A stretch of DNA of 64,000 nt, taken from assembly GCA_003118195.1 (NCBI GenBank), contig BEXV01000155.1, forward strand, positions 192,025-256,024, read 5' to 3'. Below, piece by piece: positions 1 to 15,000 of this stretch; the stretch's first letter is position 1, and each line of letters opens with the position of its first letter. The position numbers were made by a program, and so were the translations under genes. This DNA comes from Hemicentrotus pulcherrimus. Lineage: Eukaryota > Echinodermata > Echinoidea > Camarodonta > Strongylocentrotidae. Under the pieces are notes generated by a model. That model was given only the letters and a program-made list of their open reading frames with translations. It did no database searches and was not told the DNA's origin.

Positions 1-48
1 CGTAACGGTCGTTGGAGACGTTAAGCTCATCCTTGATGGGGGATTCCT
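1..48 (-). CDS. S4 exon I, cut by window edge
   Basis: The last 48 bases read ESPIKDELNVSNDRY, matching the helix-C start of the other I exons (for example LRNRYDS). Acceptor ACAG lies just beyond 48. Confidence 0.75.
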
Positions 49-3000
49 CTGTTATGTTCATTAGAAAGGATTCCATGTGGTGTTGATTTGTTATGATATT
101 GAGCAAGATTCCAGTATTACAGGCATAACTATTGTGATGAGTCCTCTTACATTAGGTACACATGGATTCATAACATCTTTATTTTTATGTCTATACTGCT
201 AGGCAAAAAACCCTCTTTCATCATGCATATTGCAAACTCTTCACTTATTTCTTGTATCATTCAAATTGAATTAGCTCGTCCAGGTAAAATATCTTGTAGG
301 TGGTTACAGAATCATATATCAACATAGGGTGACTACTCTATAGTACACTACATATACCAACCTCACTGATAATTGAGTCATCAAATTCATCCCATTCAAA
401 TTTATTGTTATCATTTTCTGTGAGTACATTACTTTATTGATACTTCAGCAATAAAGGAACAGAGATAATATGACAAAGACATACAGAGAAAAGGAGAACA
501 TGATAAGAAAAGCCCAGGACTTGACCTGATTAAAGGTCCATACAGAGTAGGTAATGTAAAAACATTAATTTTCAACTTGTGAATTGCATAACGATTCCTC
601 TCTTTCATGGTTGAAGGACAAGCATGGAAAGGCAACAATTCTCACAATCATTGCAGAAATCTGTTGTGTTTTTTTCATTTCAAATTGTTCAAACTAGAAT
701 TATATTCTTGGATGAAATGCAACAATTACATAAACAAAATGAGAATCTACTGACCATCAAAGAATCCACTCTGGTCTGAAGCAGCCATCTTGGGTCTAAG
801 CCTCTCACCAGGCTTGCGTTCCTGACCTAGTGTCGTGGACCTGAGATGAGGCTCTGTTGCCGTGGAGGAGTTGGTGACCTTGATGATGCGATCCAGGTTG
901 TTTCCGACCTTGTTGAGGTCAGTCATGGTGGGTTTGTAGTTGACCACATCCTCACGCAGAGGCTATGAATAGATGAGGAATACAGAGGTTGTGATGAATA
1001 GAACACAATAAGCTCTGATTTTGAAGACATTTCATTGTCTGTCAGCAAGAAAGCCATAAAAGCTATGTATTAGCAATGGCAATAGTAGCTTTCTTGCAGG
1101 CAGCCAACATCTTGCAATATACATTGTACAAATGCACTCATCAAGATCGCTTTATAAACATAATTGTTGTGTTCTTCTTCCTGGCTTTTATCTTTTTATA
1201 GATACAATGGATTTCTGTGAATTAATATCTTTGTAGTAACATACAACCTGTAATGTTATTTCTCGCATCACATTAAATCCAATTTTTTTTTTAATCCACA
1301 AATTTTTTGTATACATTTATACAATGTTGATGGATTTCCAAACATATGACACTACACTGTACATGTATATTTTGTATACATTTTTTTTTAGCCAAATACA
1401 TATGTAAAACAGGTAACTGTTATGAACCAAACAATCTTAATTCACAAATAATGTTGATTCAATTGATGGAATAAAGGTAATTGTCTTAAATCTGCTTATA
1501 CCCACCTGAACTTCTCTGAGTTGTATCTGGATGGTCTGTTTGTCCATGGAGACCGGCTGGAGTTGTTTGACTTTCCTCTCTGTAGTGTCTAGCCAGTAGT
1601 TGGTGTCCGTGCTGGCTGTGCCATACTTCTTGGTGGCCACCTGCCTCTCCTCCAGCTGCTGGGTCCTGTAGAGAGAGGCGAGAAGAATTTATTAATTTAT
1701 TTATTTATTTATTTATTTCTAATATTTTGTTATGGAAGCCCATTCACCAATAAGCAATCATATGAGGAATACACTCTCAGTTCTAATATTACATGCACTC
1801 ATCTATAAAAAGTTTCTTCATCAAATTTGTTAGATGTCTAAGTTTCAGTTTATCAACGGTGATATTTCTCACTACGCTCTTTTTTTGGCAGGTAGCAGCA
1901 ATGTCAATGTGGCGCTTCATATTATGTAAATGTACACGTTCATGTACGTTTAAAATCACTTAATTACCAGTGAATAATCTTAGTATAAAGAATAAAAAAT
2001 CCTTGCACTAATCATTGAGGAATCCGATTTACAAACCTTCAGGTAAATGAAAAATTATTCAACTGTAAGGTTCTTGAAAAGATAAGAGGCTTATAAGTAA
2101 ATACACCAGATTATTTGTTCATTGTTCTTCATTTCTGATGAGATTTAAAACTAAAAATTGAACAACTTTCAGCCGAATTATAAGCAGTTATTTCTATATG
2201 CAGATGTAAAAATCGCTTCATTTAGAAATGATACATATAAAAATGGCAAAAAGCAAACCTCTTTTCGATGCCATCCTCCAGGCACTCCCAGTTCCTGTTG
2301 GTGTTCTCCAGGACCGTGGATACGAAGGATGTATCGCTTGCCTTGGGGTGCTTCAAGAGCTCTGAGCCAAGACGACGGACCAGGTTCAGCTGCTGGGTGT
2401 GGCCCTCCATCTGACGCTGAGAGTCCTGAAAACAAGGACCAAAAGAAAGGGATTAAAGCTATATGTAGTACTACACTGTAAGTAGTGGTGATGGAACTGT
2501 ACTTCATGAAAACCTGGCATTAATTGCTTCTGAGGTGGGCATCATGCAATGAATGGCTTGTATGGCCCACAGTAAAATGTAAGTGGACCAAAATTAAGAA
2601 GAAAAACAGTCATGCTTATCAGGGTGTTCCATTCCACAAGTGTTAAATGAATAAATACATAAACAGATAAATAAATAAATAAATAAATGAATTAATACAA
2701 AACAAGTAAATAAATAAATAAATAGAAAAACAAGCTTTTCAGAATCTTGCATGAAAATGCATTTCCTGAAAGCATTCTAGTGAACTTAATGTTTACTCAT
2801 CTTACTGTGCTCATTGCACATTTTATATTAAATTTGTTTGGCAGACAATCATGTACAGTGTATTTTATAGTTATGAATGTTCAGCCCAAGTTTGCACTGA
2901 ATCAATGAAATCCTGTTCTCCTTCATCGCCAGAATTCTTTATTATTTTACCATCTAAAATGACTGTATTATGATGGTCAAAATGATGATAAAAAAGAAAT

Positions 3001-6000
3001 TAAACGAACCATGAGCTTGCTGGCAACATCATTGAGGTTGCCCTGCATGAAGTTACTGCTCTCGATGGTACTGATGACAGGTAGTTCCCAATCTTCCAGA
3101 GAATCCACCTGTTTCACAAACTCGTTCAACTTGTCCGTCAGATCAGTCAGGTATTGCCCAGTACCCTGCAATTCAATTCATATCAATCCAGTTTATTTCA
3201 ACTTAAATCACCAATATTCAATTCAACTTGATTCAATTCAGTTTAAAGCAAAATCATTGTGTTTTAAGTCAGATTCATTAATATCCAAGCACATTTAATA
3301 TATATTAATCCAGTTCAATTCAATCTAAATCACTTCAATTTCATTAAATTTAAATCACTTAAAGATGAAATCTCCTCTATACCGGTACTCTTCAATCTAG
3401 TTTTATTCATTCTAATTCAATTCCATTCAGATCAATTTACTTAAATTTAAATAATAAAATCAGTTTAGTCTATTTCAATATGATCCGATTCCATTCCGTT
3501 CTATTTCGTTCTATTCAAGTAAAATCAAATCTATTCAACTCTGAAATCAAATTTCAATTCCTTTGATTCAAGTTACTTCAATTCATATTTTGCTGGTCTA
3601 TGAAAAAGATGCAATGCCTAACAACTACTTTCTGGTTTATTGATCCCTTTTTCTCTCTTCCTCCTGTTTCCTAATCCTTTACCTGTGTATCTGAATCGAC
3701 ATGGGTGTAGCGTTGATTGATCTCATCAAGCTTTGACTTGATCAGTTGGGCAACCTGAGGCTCACTGTTCCTGATCAGATCCCCAGATTGCTGATTGATG
3801 GACTCCACAATGGGACGATGGTTGTCAATGTCCGTTTGCAGGATCTGAGAATAAAAGATATCAATCAATAAATATGAAGCTCTCCTCTTTATTTATCACA
3901 TTTTGATTTTGTGTTTCAATGTCTCATATTATATCAGTCTGGGGGAATGATTGCAATTAAAAAACATTTTTGGCTTTGTCTCGACTTCCCATTCACAACT
4001 TCACATTCACAGAATCAGTCACTGAACAACTAACCAAAAAATTCTGCATGGTCTATTAACAGACATTGTTCAACTCCATTCCCATCACTTGTCCTTGTCA
4101 TTCTGTGCCATCACTAGGTTAAATGGTTGCAGGTATACAATTTAATAAATCTATAAGTAAAACAGCAGATACATCTATGAACAGAAACTCAAAATATGTA
4201 TTGATACCATCATTATTGTTTTGAAACAGAAAAACAGCAGATTAAAATTGGAAAATATATTAGATCAAAGTTACTCCATACCTTGTACTGTTGGTAGTGT
4301 TCCTGCAGTGGTTCCTTCTTGACCTTGACAGCAGTACCCTTGTCAAGGACATGGTAGTCCCTCTCTGCCTTGTCCAACCAGCGCAGCAGATCAGCCATGC
4401 TGTCCTGGACACTCTGCGACTGAGAGAGGGCGTTCTGTAGGGTGTTGAGGCGGTCATCGATGGTGCCACGCAGTCCATCGTAACTGTTGTGAACATCGGC
4501 TAAGGAGAGAAACCATAAATTGTTTGTTAATCCAAACTTAAATTTGCATTTAACTTGATGTGCAGAATTCAAAATCACAGAAGCACCAGTGGAGTTTTTA
4601 AAAAAAAGAACAAAAGAGGTGTATTCTTTTCAATGCCTTTCATCTCTCTAGGAAGTCAATTCAAGCCTCTCAGAAAGAGCCATTTCAATAGACATATTAG
4701 GTAAACAGACAATTTCATAAATTTGCTCTTTGTCAAGGAGCTTTATATATTTTTTGACATGAAAGCATTAGAACCGACAGTTTACCGAGCAAAGGGGATT
4801 TCGTCTTAAGTAGGCGTAAGACCAACAAGAGTGCATCATAATGATCACATGACAAGGACTGGCTGGCTGTGGTAGTGATTGAATGAGCAAAATTAAAGTC
4901 AATTCCACTTACTGGTTTTTCTCTTGATGTTGGGTTTCATCTCTGGTACGACCTCTCCGAGGGCTTGGCCAGTGGTGTCAACCAGCTGAACTTCATCAGA
5001 GTGCATAATAACATCATTAGAGAAGTTCTGTAGGCAAGAAAATTTAAATTACAATTAGTAAAAGTGAAACCTGTTTATGAAGACAGCTAAAAGGAGAAAG
5101 GAAACGTGATCTTTACAGGAAGGTTGTCATAACATACAGGTTTCTTGTATACATGTTTCAATGAAAAACAATGTATCCATGGAAATGAAAAAGTGTAGAA
5201 TTCATACAAAGGTGATTTTTATATTTGGCAACTTGCCAAGGCAGACATGACAACATATTATTCAGAAAACTGAGAATGAAACTCTAACAAAACTGAAGAT
5301 AAAAAAGACATCAATAAATACATTTAAGTCTTGTTCAGGTACATCAAAAGATTCAAGGAACAACAACGCATATCATCTGTTTAAGCTAGAAAGGCATTAG
5401 TTAGCTCTGTTAAACAGGATGAGTCAAAGTCCTTCTGGCTCACGGCAGACAATAGCTATTCTTATGGAAATACTGTCACTGTATACACTCCGTACCTTGA
5501 GGCGATCAATCTGCTTCTGAATGTCAGCCGGCTCCGCAGCGATTGGTTCCCTCACCATCTGATCAAGATTGGTCTTCGAGCTGGTCATCCAGCCATCAAT
5601 GTAGTTGACTGCCTTGTTGTAACGCTTCTGGCGGTCAGCCACCTCGGTCATCCTGGCCAGGAAGTCAGTGGAGTCCGTCTTGAGACGGGAGTAGCGGTCA
5701 TTCAGGTCAGTCAGGTTGGAGTGGATGACGTTTGAGTCTGGGTTCTCACGGTATTGCCGGTTGAACTCGCGAGGTAGAACAGCAGACCTGAACTGAGACA
5801 GGTCTGATTTGTAGTTCTGCAAAGGAAATATGATGATAAAGTGCCCGTAGGTGTTCAACCCATCCTCATACAAGTTTATCTACATTGTTATTTGTTCGTT
5901 TAACTTATAATTGAATTATGGAGAAAATCAGTGATGTATGAGCCAGAGCTCTCTTTTGGCAGAATTCCCCTATGGTTTTAAAAGTGCATCTAACATTTGA

Positions 6001-9000
6001 TTTCTACCAGTCCTTTTTTTGGTCAAATTTACAAGTTATCTAGAATACATTAGTATCATCTTTATAATCCAAAAGCAGTGTTACAGTACAGGAAAAAAGG
6101 CTTAATATTTTGTGATGTAAAGAGCATGTGTTGGGTAAGCATAAAAAATGAACACAACAAAATGCTTACCTTAGCATTGTCAAGGAACTTCTGTCCAGTC
6201 ATGTTGATGAACTTGAGGTCACCCTTCCGGTCATTGACATCCTCAGTGAACTCCTTCTGCTCTTCCAGCTTGTGCTTGAGGGCTTCATAGTCCTCTGGGA
6301 CGTTGCGCTTGGCGATGGCCAGCTGCCTCTCTGCATCCTCAAGCCATTGCTTGAAGGTGCCACCCTCGTTCTCATACTTGTTGAGGTCGTTGGAGGAGTA
6401 GCCAATCTTGTTGTTCCTCTGGTTCGATTCCTGATAGAAAACAAAGCAATAGTTGGGTAACGACTATATTTGTTTTTCAAGAGCACATACATGTATATAA
6501 TCAAATCCTTGAAAATATTGCCTCACAAATCATCTTTCTTCAATCTAGAACCATTCCTCGTGATTTAAAAGATGGGTAATGAATGTTGTTTCTTAAATAA
6601 CAGACTTTGGATGAATCCCTGTAAAATGTCAAAGACCTGGTGACTCTACTAACCTTGGAGACTGTATCATAGCGGCTCTTGAGTGTGTCTGCACCCTCCT
6701 GCAGCATGGACCTATCGTTGGGACGTAGCTTGTCACCGTACTTGCCCAGGAAGGTCTGGGTGTCTTGAATGGACCTCAGGATTGGTGCTTGGTGAGCCAT
6801 GATGTCAGAGTTTAGAGCCTGTAAAAAATATTGAATCATTTTGTCAGGATTACAATGTACATATTCATGTTTTAAGAAGATGCTATATCTGGAGTCAGGG
6901 AGACACACCTACATCATGTCACTCAAACTATCGTGTTTGCTCCAAGGCACCCATGGAGTTGCCCTTGCGTGGCACTTTTGTGCTGTGAAAATTATTGTTT
7001 ATAGAAGTATTAGTTATGTATGTATACATGTAGGCATCCTCTCCGACATTGTTTGTGTATAACAAGAGCAAGTTGTTTATATTTGATACACTTGTGTGAA
7101 CAAGTCTCCCATTTACATAAATTTATCAAACATTTTTCATAGCAGTTCCCAGCAATTCCTTTTTTCAAATATATCTTTCATATTTAACATTAACCTTAAC
7201 TTCTCACAGTAATATGTACCAGTTATGTTTATGAAAAGTTTATGAAATATTTTTAAAATGTGAAAATATCTTACTTGATGCTCTGTCTCTTGCTGCTGTA
7301 GAGGCCTTATCTCCTCATTGAGAGGTTGCTCTGATCCAAGTCGCTTCTCAGCATTGTCAATCAGATCCGAGCCTGTAGTCAGATCTGCTGATAGACTCTC
7401 TACCATGGATCGGATCATAGCCTGTAGAATAGGGATAGGGAATATGAGGTTAATACACACACAAATGACGACTAAGATTTCTCATGGATCAGCATTCCGC
7501 CAATATCTTCAAAACGCATATTAAGTAGTTATCCTGGCATCATTTATTCAGATGTATTGTAATAAGGATAGAGGTCTTTTTAAACATACATGTACATGTG
7601 CTTATATTTTTTAAAAGATGTCCAAGTACACTAGTATTCGAAGAATGTGTAACTCAACTATGTAAAAGTTAAAAGGATTTAACTAGCATGTCGATGCATA
7701 TGAATAGTTTCAGATCTTCCAGTGATTGGAAAACTGGCAGTTCATTCCAGTTTGCCAGTAACTGTTTGAGAAAGGTGTTGAACTGTAGACATAGAAACTT
7801 TCAAAGGTACATATAATTTGGATGTATCAAAGAATAAATTCCCAACCATTTTCCCCTTAAAATTGCACAATGAACGCTCCTCAAATCAATATCACTCACA
7901 CTCTCATCCTGCTCAGCCCTCAGTCTCCTAAGCTTCTCCTCCGCGTCAGTCAAGTCACGCCTAGACTTCAATTGGAGATCATCATAGCGGGTACGCAGGG
8001 TGTCCGAGAGGTCAGACAGCTGGTTCTGCTGGTCACGTGAGAGACGGGTGGCATTGTCACGGTTGAAGGTGTCAATCTTGGATGATGTCTCCGTCACTGG
8101 TTGGCCGTGCCTCTGGATATCTTCAGAGATTTCCTGAAATGAATGTGGTAAAGATTGTCAAATGCATTCATTTGAAAATGATCCCTGCGGTTCTGCAAAA
8201 TTTAAATAAATCATCAATGGATTGTTCGTAACATGTTCAATACTACACGTAAGCCTACAGCTTTTAATGTCCATTGTAAGCTTTCAATGGATGCAAACCT
8301 TTGGAAACATCTAATCACTTATTCATTTGATAGTAATTGGAGATACAGAATCATGTAAGTTACTCTCGTTGCATTGACTTGAAATTTCTTAATCGGTCAC
8401 TTTCCTTGAAGAAGAAAAAAAGAATCGAAAACATTCTCCAGAAAAAAGCACTTTATAAGTCCTACTACTATTACCAAAGTAGTACTGCACATGTACATGT
8501 ACATCGTGGCTTTCACATGATCCAATAGTTTGGCCACGCTACTGGAGTCAGTAGTAGGATTCTGCATACGTCTATTACTTTTCCAAAGTTGAATGACTTG
8601 TCAATTCACCTGATAGTTCTTGATCTCCTTCTGCAGCGTATCGATATCATCACTGGTCGGGACCTCCCTCTCTAGCCTGCTGTCTGTGGTCATCTCCCAG
8701 TCGACTAGCTTGCTGCCGTCATCGTTGAGCGCCATCAGACGTCGCATCAGCTCCAGGTCATCCAGACGACCTCCGAGATTCTTGAAGAGAGTGTCGTAGC
8801 GGGTGTTGTGGGTGGTGATCTCTTGAGAGATGGCAGACTCTGTAATCAATGCATTGAGGTACAGGTAAGAAACATGAAGTGAAATATGAAGGCTAACTAA
8901 GGGAAACATAACTAGGGAGAAAATCTTGGCAGTCAATATCCTACACTAGGTGAATTTCTACCTTCAACCCTAGACAATCCACTACACCTTACGTTATTCT

Positions 9001-12000
9001 TTACTCTAATTTTATTCCCTAAACCCCAACGGACACCCTAACCCAACATGTACATCTTGATAATAGAGAAAATGTCACATTACCAACATAACAGCAGCCA
9101 CTGACGGTGGCCTGTCTTAACAAGTTTTTCAACACATACATGTATTTCGTCTCTGAGAAAGATTATTACATTCTTTTTCACAAGAGAAAACAGGCGGCCA
9201 GAGAGATGGAGAGAAGTGGGTAGAGGTGGCCTGTAACACAGGTTTGACTGTAACGGACATGTTAGATCTTGGTATCATCAAAACTCAAATAAGGTGGCTT
9301 TAAGAACAAAATAGAATTTCCTGACTTCTTTGCTGCCTCATACAAAAGAAGAAGACAACAAAGACCCACCTTGAGGCTCTGTGAAGCTCCGCTGGACCTC
9401 TTCGATGGTGCGAGCCTTCTTCTCCGTGGAGACTATCGGTGGCATGCTGTACTCCTTGGAGCGCTGCACAGTGTATGCAATAGGCTTCTCTACTTCCCTC
9501 TGGAGTTGACCAAGGGTCTGACCGACCTGTTTGACCTCGTCCATGCGCTTCATGGCGTGGTCGACCTCAGTGTGCAGGGGCTTAAAAGAACAGTATTTGG
9601 GATATTGCTTTGACTTTTTTATGGTTCAAACTAAAATTCATTCATGTGTGATAATGTAAAGCACCTCATAAAACCAATCAGCTAAATAAAGCCATCTTAC
9701 ATGTACATGTGTGAAAGGTGGAGTAAGAAAAAAACAGGGACAAGTACACATATAATCAACAAAAAAAATTCACTTATTTGTATGTTACAATATACAAAAA
9801 TGCAAAGCAGAACACCTATGTCATTTTATTTGCCATGGTAGTTTTGGGCGGCAGTTTACTGCATGTACCATTAGCCCATCTGGTACCCCATAGGTTTAGA
9901 CACATGAATCATAAAACAAATTTAGGAGACAAAGATCAAATCACAGTTTGAATTTTGCATTGTTCATGCTGATACAAATATTTTTCCATAATATCTTCTA
10001 TAATAGAAAAACTTCAGAAAATGAATCTCTCAATGTTCTGAAGAGCACTATTCATTCTAATATTATTAACAAGAATTAACATGAAAATGTAGAGCTTAGA
10101 GCACAACTCAAAGGTATGGACTATTTACCGTGATTTCAGTGACCTGGCGTTCAAGGGATGACTTGTCCTTGACACCGGAGGGCAGGCTCTCATACTTGCG
10201 CTCCACGGTGTTCATCCAGGTCTCAAATTCAGAGTTGATGTTGCTGTACCGATCCTGAGCCCCTTGCAGTTCCTGGGCCTGAGTTCTCCTGTTACACACA
10301 AAGTGGGAGGAAGATTGGAAGATTAATTCACTCATGTTTTATCAGGAAATATCTTCTAATCCAGTCTTCTTTTGGAATTTTGAAGAACCCACAAGTACAT
10401 GCACGGTAACCCAATAGTGTATCTAGTATTGTAGATGTCATTGAGTATGTTAGAAGAACCCATAAATACATGAAAAGTAAGTGAATAGTGTACCTGGTGT
10501 TGTAGATGTCATTGAGTGTATTCCAGTTCTGGTCTGATGTCTTGGTGAGTGAAGTGACGTGGGTAGCGTCCTTCACGTTGGGGCTGTTCTTGACATCTTC
10601 TGACAGCGTCTTCATCATCTTCAGATTAGGGTAGTGCTGGTCCATTTGCTGCTTGGTGGACTACAAGGACAAAAAGGGAACAGACAATATTAAACATCAC
10701 AGCTTCCACAGAGTTGCCAAATTTTATGAAATAAAACTTAGAAATCTCACATTCTTCCCTTCCTTTGCCATAATTTCCTGGGGAGAAATGAAGAGTGAAA
10801 TGCTTGCCCATTATGGAATAAAGAAAACAAACGATCTCCAATATACAATGTCCATTATATATTGAAAGTCTTTGGCCTGTTAAATACATAAAGGTTATAC
10901 ATGTAAATGCACAATGAAAAAAAAAATTTGCATCAGTGCGGCATATTCATATCTCTCCATATAAAAATCAAGCTTAAGGCAAATATCTTCTTGCAAAATC
11001 TTATGGCCAACTATTACACTGCAATCATGAATATACTTGTCCATGTTTATGTACATGTATGTGTACGTGTGATTCAAAAAAGATCATGATGATTAAGTTT
11101 GCTTACATCAAGTTCCCTGTTGATAGTCTTCGTCTCCTGTCTCATGAACTGTGGTGAGCTGAGCTTATCAACGGTTGGCAGCACAAAGTCATCAAAGTCA
11201 TCCACAAGATCCTCAATGTTCGTCACCGTTTCGTAAGTGGTGGTCACCGTTGTGTTGTAGGTTTCGTTGCGCTGATGCAGGTCACCATAACGACGGTTGA
11301 CGTTGTCCATCTTGGTCTGGACGTTGCGAGCCATCTCAGGTTCTGACTCACGGATGAGGGACTTAGAGACCTTGTTGATGTTCTCGACGGTAGGCTTGAT
11401 TGTCTGCATGTCGCTGCTGAAGATCTGAAAGAACGAAGAGGCAAAAAAGACGAGGTTCACCAATCAATCTCATTTTGATCTTGATACAAACTTTTTTTAA
11501 AGGTAAACTGTTAAGAAAACTTAAGTTAAGAAAACTGCATTTACATTTATGTCCAATAAATTTCAATGACCAATGTACAAGCAAATCATCAATGTTATAA
11601 TCAATGATTGCCCTTCCATTAGTGAGTTGCATTGTACTTTTAAATGTAGTTTCTCTTTAGGTATCAATTTTTCATTCACATTTACTTTTAAAATGGCCAT
11701 CCAAAATGACATCCATCACGAAGGTTGTACAATATTTTTTTCTAACTAAAAGAACAATATTCTTCGTATCAAAATGGTACAGATAATGAATCACAATAGA
11801 ACTTTAAGAAACATTTTCTACAATCTTATTTTAGAAAAGTCTGTTTGTTACCTTGGTATTGGTGACACACTCTTGGAGGGGTTCCACCCTAGCAATGAGA
11901 GGAGAGCTCTCCATCTGTGTCATGGTGCGCTCATGGGTCTCAAGCCACTGTGTCAAGGAGTAGATGTTCTCCTCGTAATCTTGGCATTGAGCCAAGGCGT

Positions 12001-15000
12001 TACTAAGGATGTTCAGACGGGTCATGTACTGGCCAAGGAGACCATTGTACTTCTCATCTATGGTGTCTGTAAAGAGTAAAGGAAACAGGTTACTATCAGT
12101 TTATCGTATAAAAATCAGAAATACATGTGCATGTACAATGTATCACAGGCATTATACATGTACATATACATATCATTGAATATAATGAATCTTTGAGCTT
12201 GTCTTGGCACAAAATCAGTGAGTATGGTAAAGCGATTGATACAAGTCAAATACTAGTAATGTCATAGTAACCCATAGTACAATGTACATATACATGAACT
12301 TCTCAACTTTTCTTCTCAAAGAGACTTTACAGGAAAAACATAATTATGGTCTAAAATACAAATTCTTTGAGGCTTTTTGGTTATATTATGGCATATGTCT
12401 TCAACATAAAAGAACAAAACATATTTCAAGGATTCTTACTGGTAGTTCGTTCTACACCTGGCTTCAGCTCTGGATGAGCTTCGTAGAGGTCACACCCTGT
12501 GTCCTTGACCTTCTCAATGTCATGGCCATGACTCACAACTTCTTCATAGAACATCTGCAAATTGTTTGGACAAAAAATAACAGAGAAGAAGTAGATGTTG
12601 TGTTGTTTTGTTCTACATGTATTTACAATTAAAATCTAATAGAATATGAAAATATTCACATTTCCTTCACCATATCACAAGAAATAATTTGGTGAAAGTC
12701 AATTTCTAATGAATTCACCCTCTCCCAAAGGATATTCAACAAATAATCTCATAGAAAGGTACCACACCTTTGCTCATTCAAAACAAATTTGGATAAATGA
12801 TTTATGTGCAAACATATCAAGATAAATCTGCTTATGTTCATAATCATGTATGTCATGTGATAATTTCTTCTTTTTCATTGTCTTTTTATGTTATATTGAT
12901 ACGAAGCGATGAAGATGGCAACTTCTACAAAATAACACTTCATCTACCTAATTAAAGTTCTTCCTCCACAAATGATGCACATTTCATTTAGATTACAGTC
13001 GTAAACTGCCAATCATTAATAGAAATATGATATATTAAATTTAAGCAATTCTGATACATGATAAACTAAAGACTTTTTCGTCAACCATACCTGGACTCGA
13101 TCAATCTGCTTCTTGATGAACTCTGGCTCAGCTCCAACAGGTTCCTTCATGAGACGGCCCTGCGTGTCATAGGCTTCCTGCAGCCATGTCTCCACACCAT
13201 CCACAGACACCTTGTAGCGCGTCAACCGCTCCAGTAGATCACTTAAGGTGTTGTACTGTCCATCGCATGAATTGAAGAGGTGCTCGTACCGCTGGTTCAA
13301 GTCAGTCAGCTTGCTGCCGATTATGTTCTGGTCAGGGTTCTCACGGAACTGGCGATTGAACTGAGGGGGCATGACGTTACTGCGAAAGTCGGTGAGGTTG
13401 CGCTTGTAGTTGTCAGCGCCCTTCATGAACTTCTGGCCAGAGATGTTGTTGACTCGGAGGTCACCCTTGTGAGCCAGGATGTCATTGTTGAAGCTCTTCA
13501 GATCTTGGACCTATAATGGTGTAAGAAGAAGTTCAGAAAAATGCATAAGTTTTATTATTACATGTATATATTAGATACACATACTGTATACATGTACATC
13601 TACATTTATGTAATACAAATACCCTATTTAATATGCGAATGACACGGATTGCAAAACTTTTTTTGCATCGACTGTGTATATGACTTTAAGCCAAAATACT
13701 TTGGGCACTTTTCTGTGTCGATCCTTTCGGAGGCTTTTATAGACAGGTTTGACTGTAGGCTAATATATGTAATTCAAGAGAATACTAGGGTGCATCCCAT
13801 ATTGATGGCATTGAACAAACCTGTTTCTGCAGTGACTGCGTGTCCGAGCCGAAGCTCTCAAAGAACTGCCTGGCATCCCTCTCCGCCGTCTGGAGCCACT
13901 TCTCAAACTCGGTCATGTCCGGCTCCAGGTGCTCCAGCTCGTCTTCCTCCACATTGAGCTGCTTGGCCCTGGTCTCAGCCTCCCTCTGGACCACCTCGTA
14001 GCGGGTCCTCAAAGAGTTCTGGCCCTCCTGGAGCTTGTTGCGGATCTCCGGGCTGAGCTGGGTGCTCCTGCGTTCCAGGAAGGAATCCGTGTTGTGGACG
14101 GCAAGCAGGACAGGTTGCTGGTGGGCCAGGATATCCTCATAGATGGCCTGACACATAATTGGCAAAAGGAAATATGATGTGAATACCAATGTTTGCACTA
14201 CACTTTTAGAAAGTACATGCACATAAAGGTCTCATGGGTTTGGATAGAGAGACAAATAAAGCCACCAAAGTGTAAGTAAAAGACATCAAATTTAGTTCTT
14301 TCCTTGCTTTAAGAAGATGGACAAAACACATTTATCTAATGTATTACAATGCTTCAAATCTGCAGCTTTAAATGTACAGATAAATATCTATTGTATCCAG
14401 TTATAACATGACCATTACAAAAGAAAAATGATCTATGTCAAAATTGTCTACAATAACCTAAAATAGTCTAGACATTGGACATACCTTGTGGTTCTGTATC
14501 TGCTGGCTGAGTGGCTTGCGCTGTTCCATGATTGGCTGCTCGTTGCCAAGGTTACGCTCAGCCACCGTGATCCAATCCAGGAGCTCAACCAACGCGTCAA
14601 CACGACGCTTGGTCTCTTGCTCAAGATTGGTCTGCAGAGAAGCAGAAAGAATTTTTTTTTTATATACATCAATACAGTTCTATAGTCAGTTGTCAGATCA
14701 AGATCAACTATTCTGCATCTTTTTTTATACAAGGAGAACAATGTGAGACTAAATTCAAAATGTTTCATCACAAATTTATTTTCACTTTTAAAACTGTTCA
14801 TGAGCTTTAAAATAAGCCTACACCTAAACAAAACCTATATGTAAAACCCAGCAACACCCCAAGCCCCCAATCTAAATCTTAAACCACAAAATAGCAGAGA
14901 GAATGTTGCCAGAGTATGCGTATGAACACAGGATGGTGGAGGCACAATGGCTCAGTGGTAGAGCAAAAGTCTCATAAGCTTGAGGTCCTGGTTCGATAAA

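Larger units (their letters stand above)
1..6818 (-). other. Spectrin-rod supermodule S4, cut by window edge
   Basis: Fourth copy, incomplete: A 426 (165+261), B 321, C 115, D 218, E 318 (162+156), F 167, G 160, H 208, then the first 48 nt of I. Blocks J and K should lie beyond base 1. Confidence 0.82.
7275..14147 (-). other. Spectrin-rod supermodule S3
   Basis: Third copy: A+B 747 (split 327+420, so the A/B boundary lies inside an exon), C 115, D 215, E 318, F 167, G 160, H 211, I 230, J 234, K 147, sum 2544 nt. Two repeats have lost the helix-A tryptophan: E reads VDDFDDFVLP and K has none. Confidence 0.85.
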
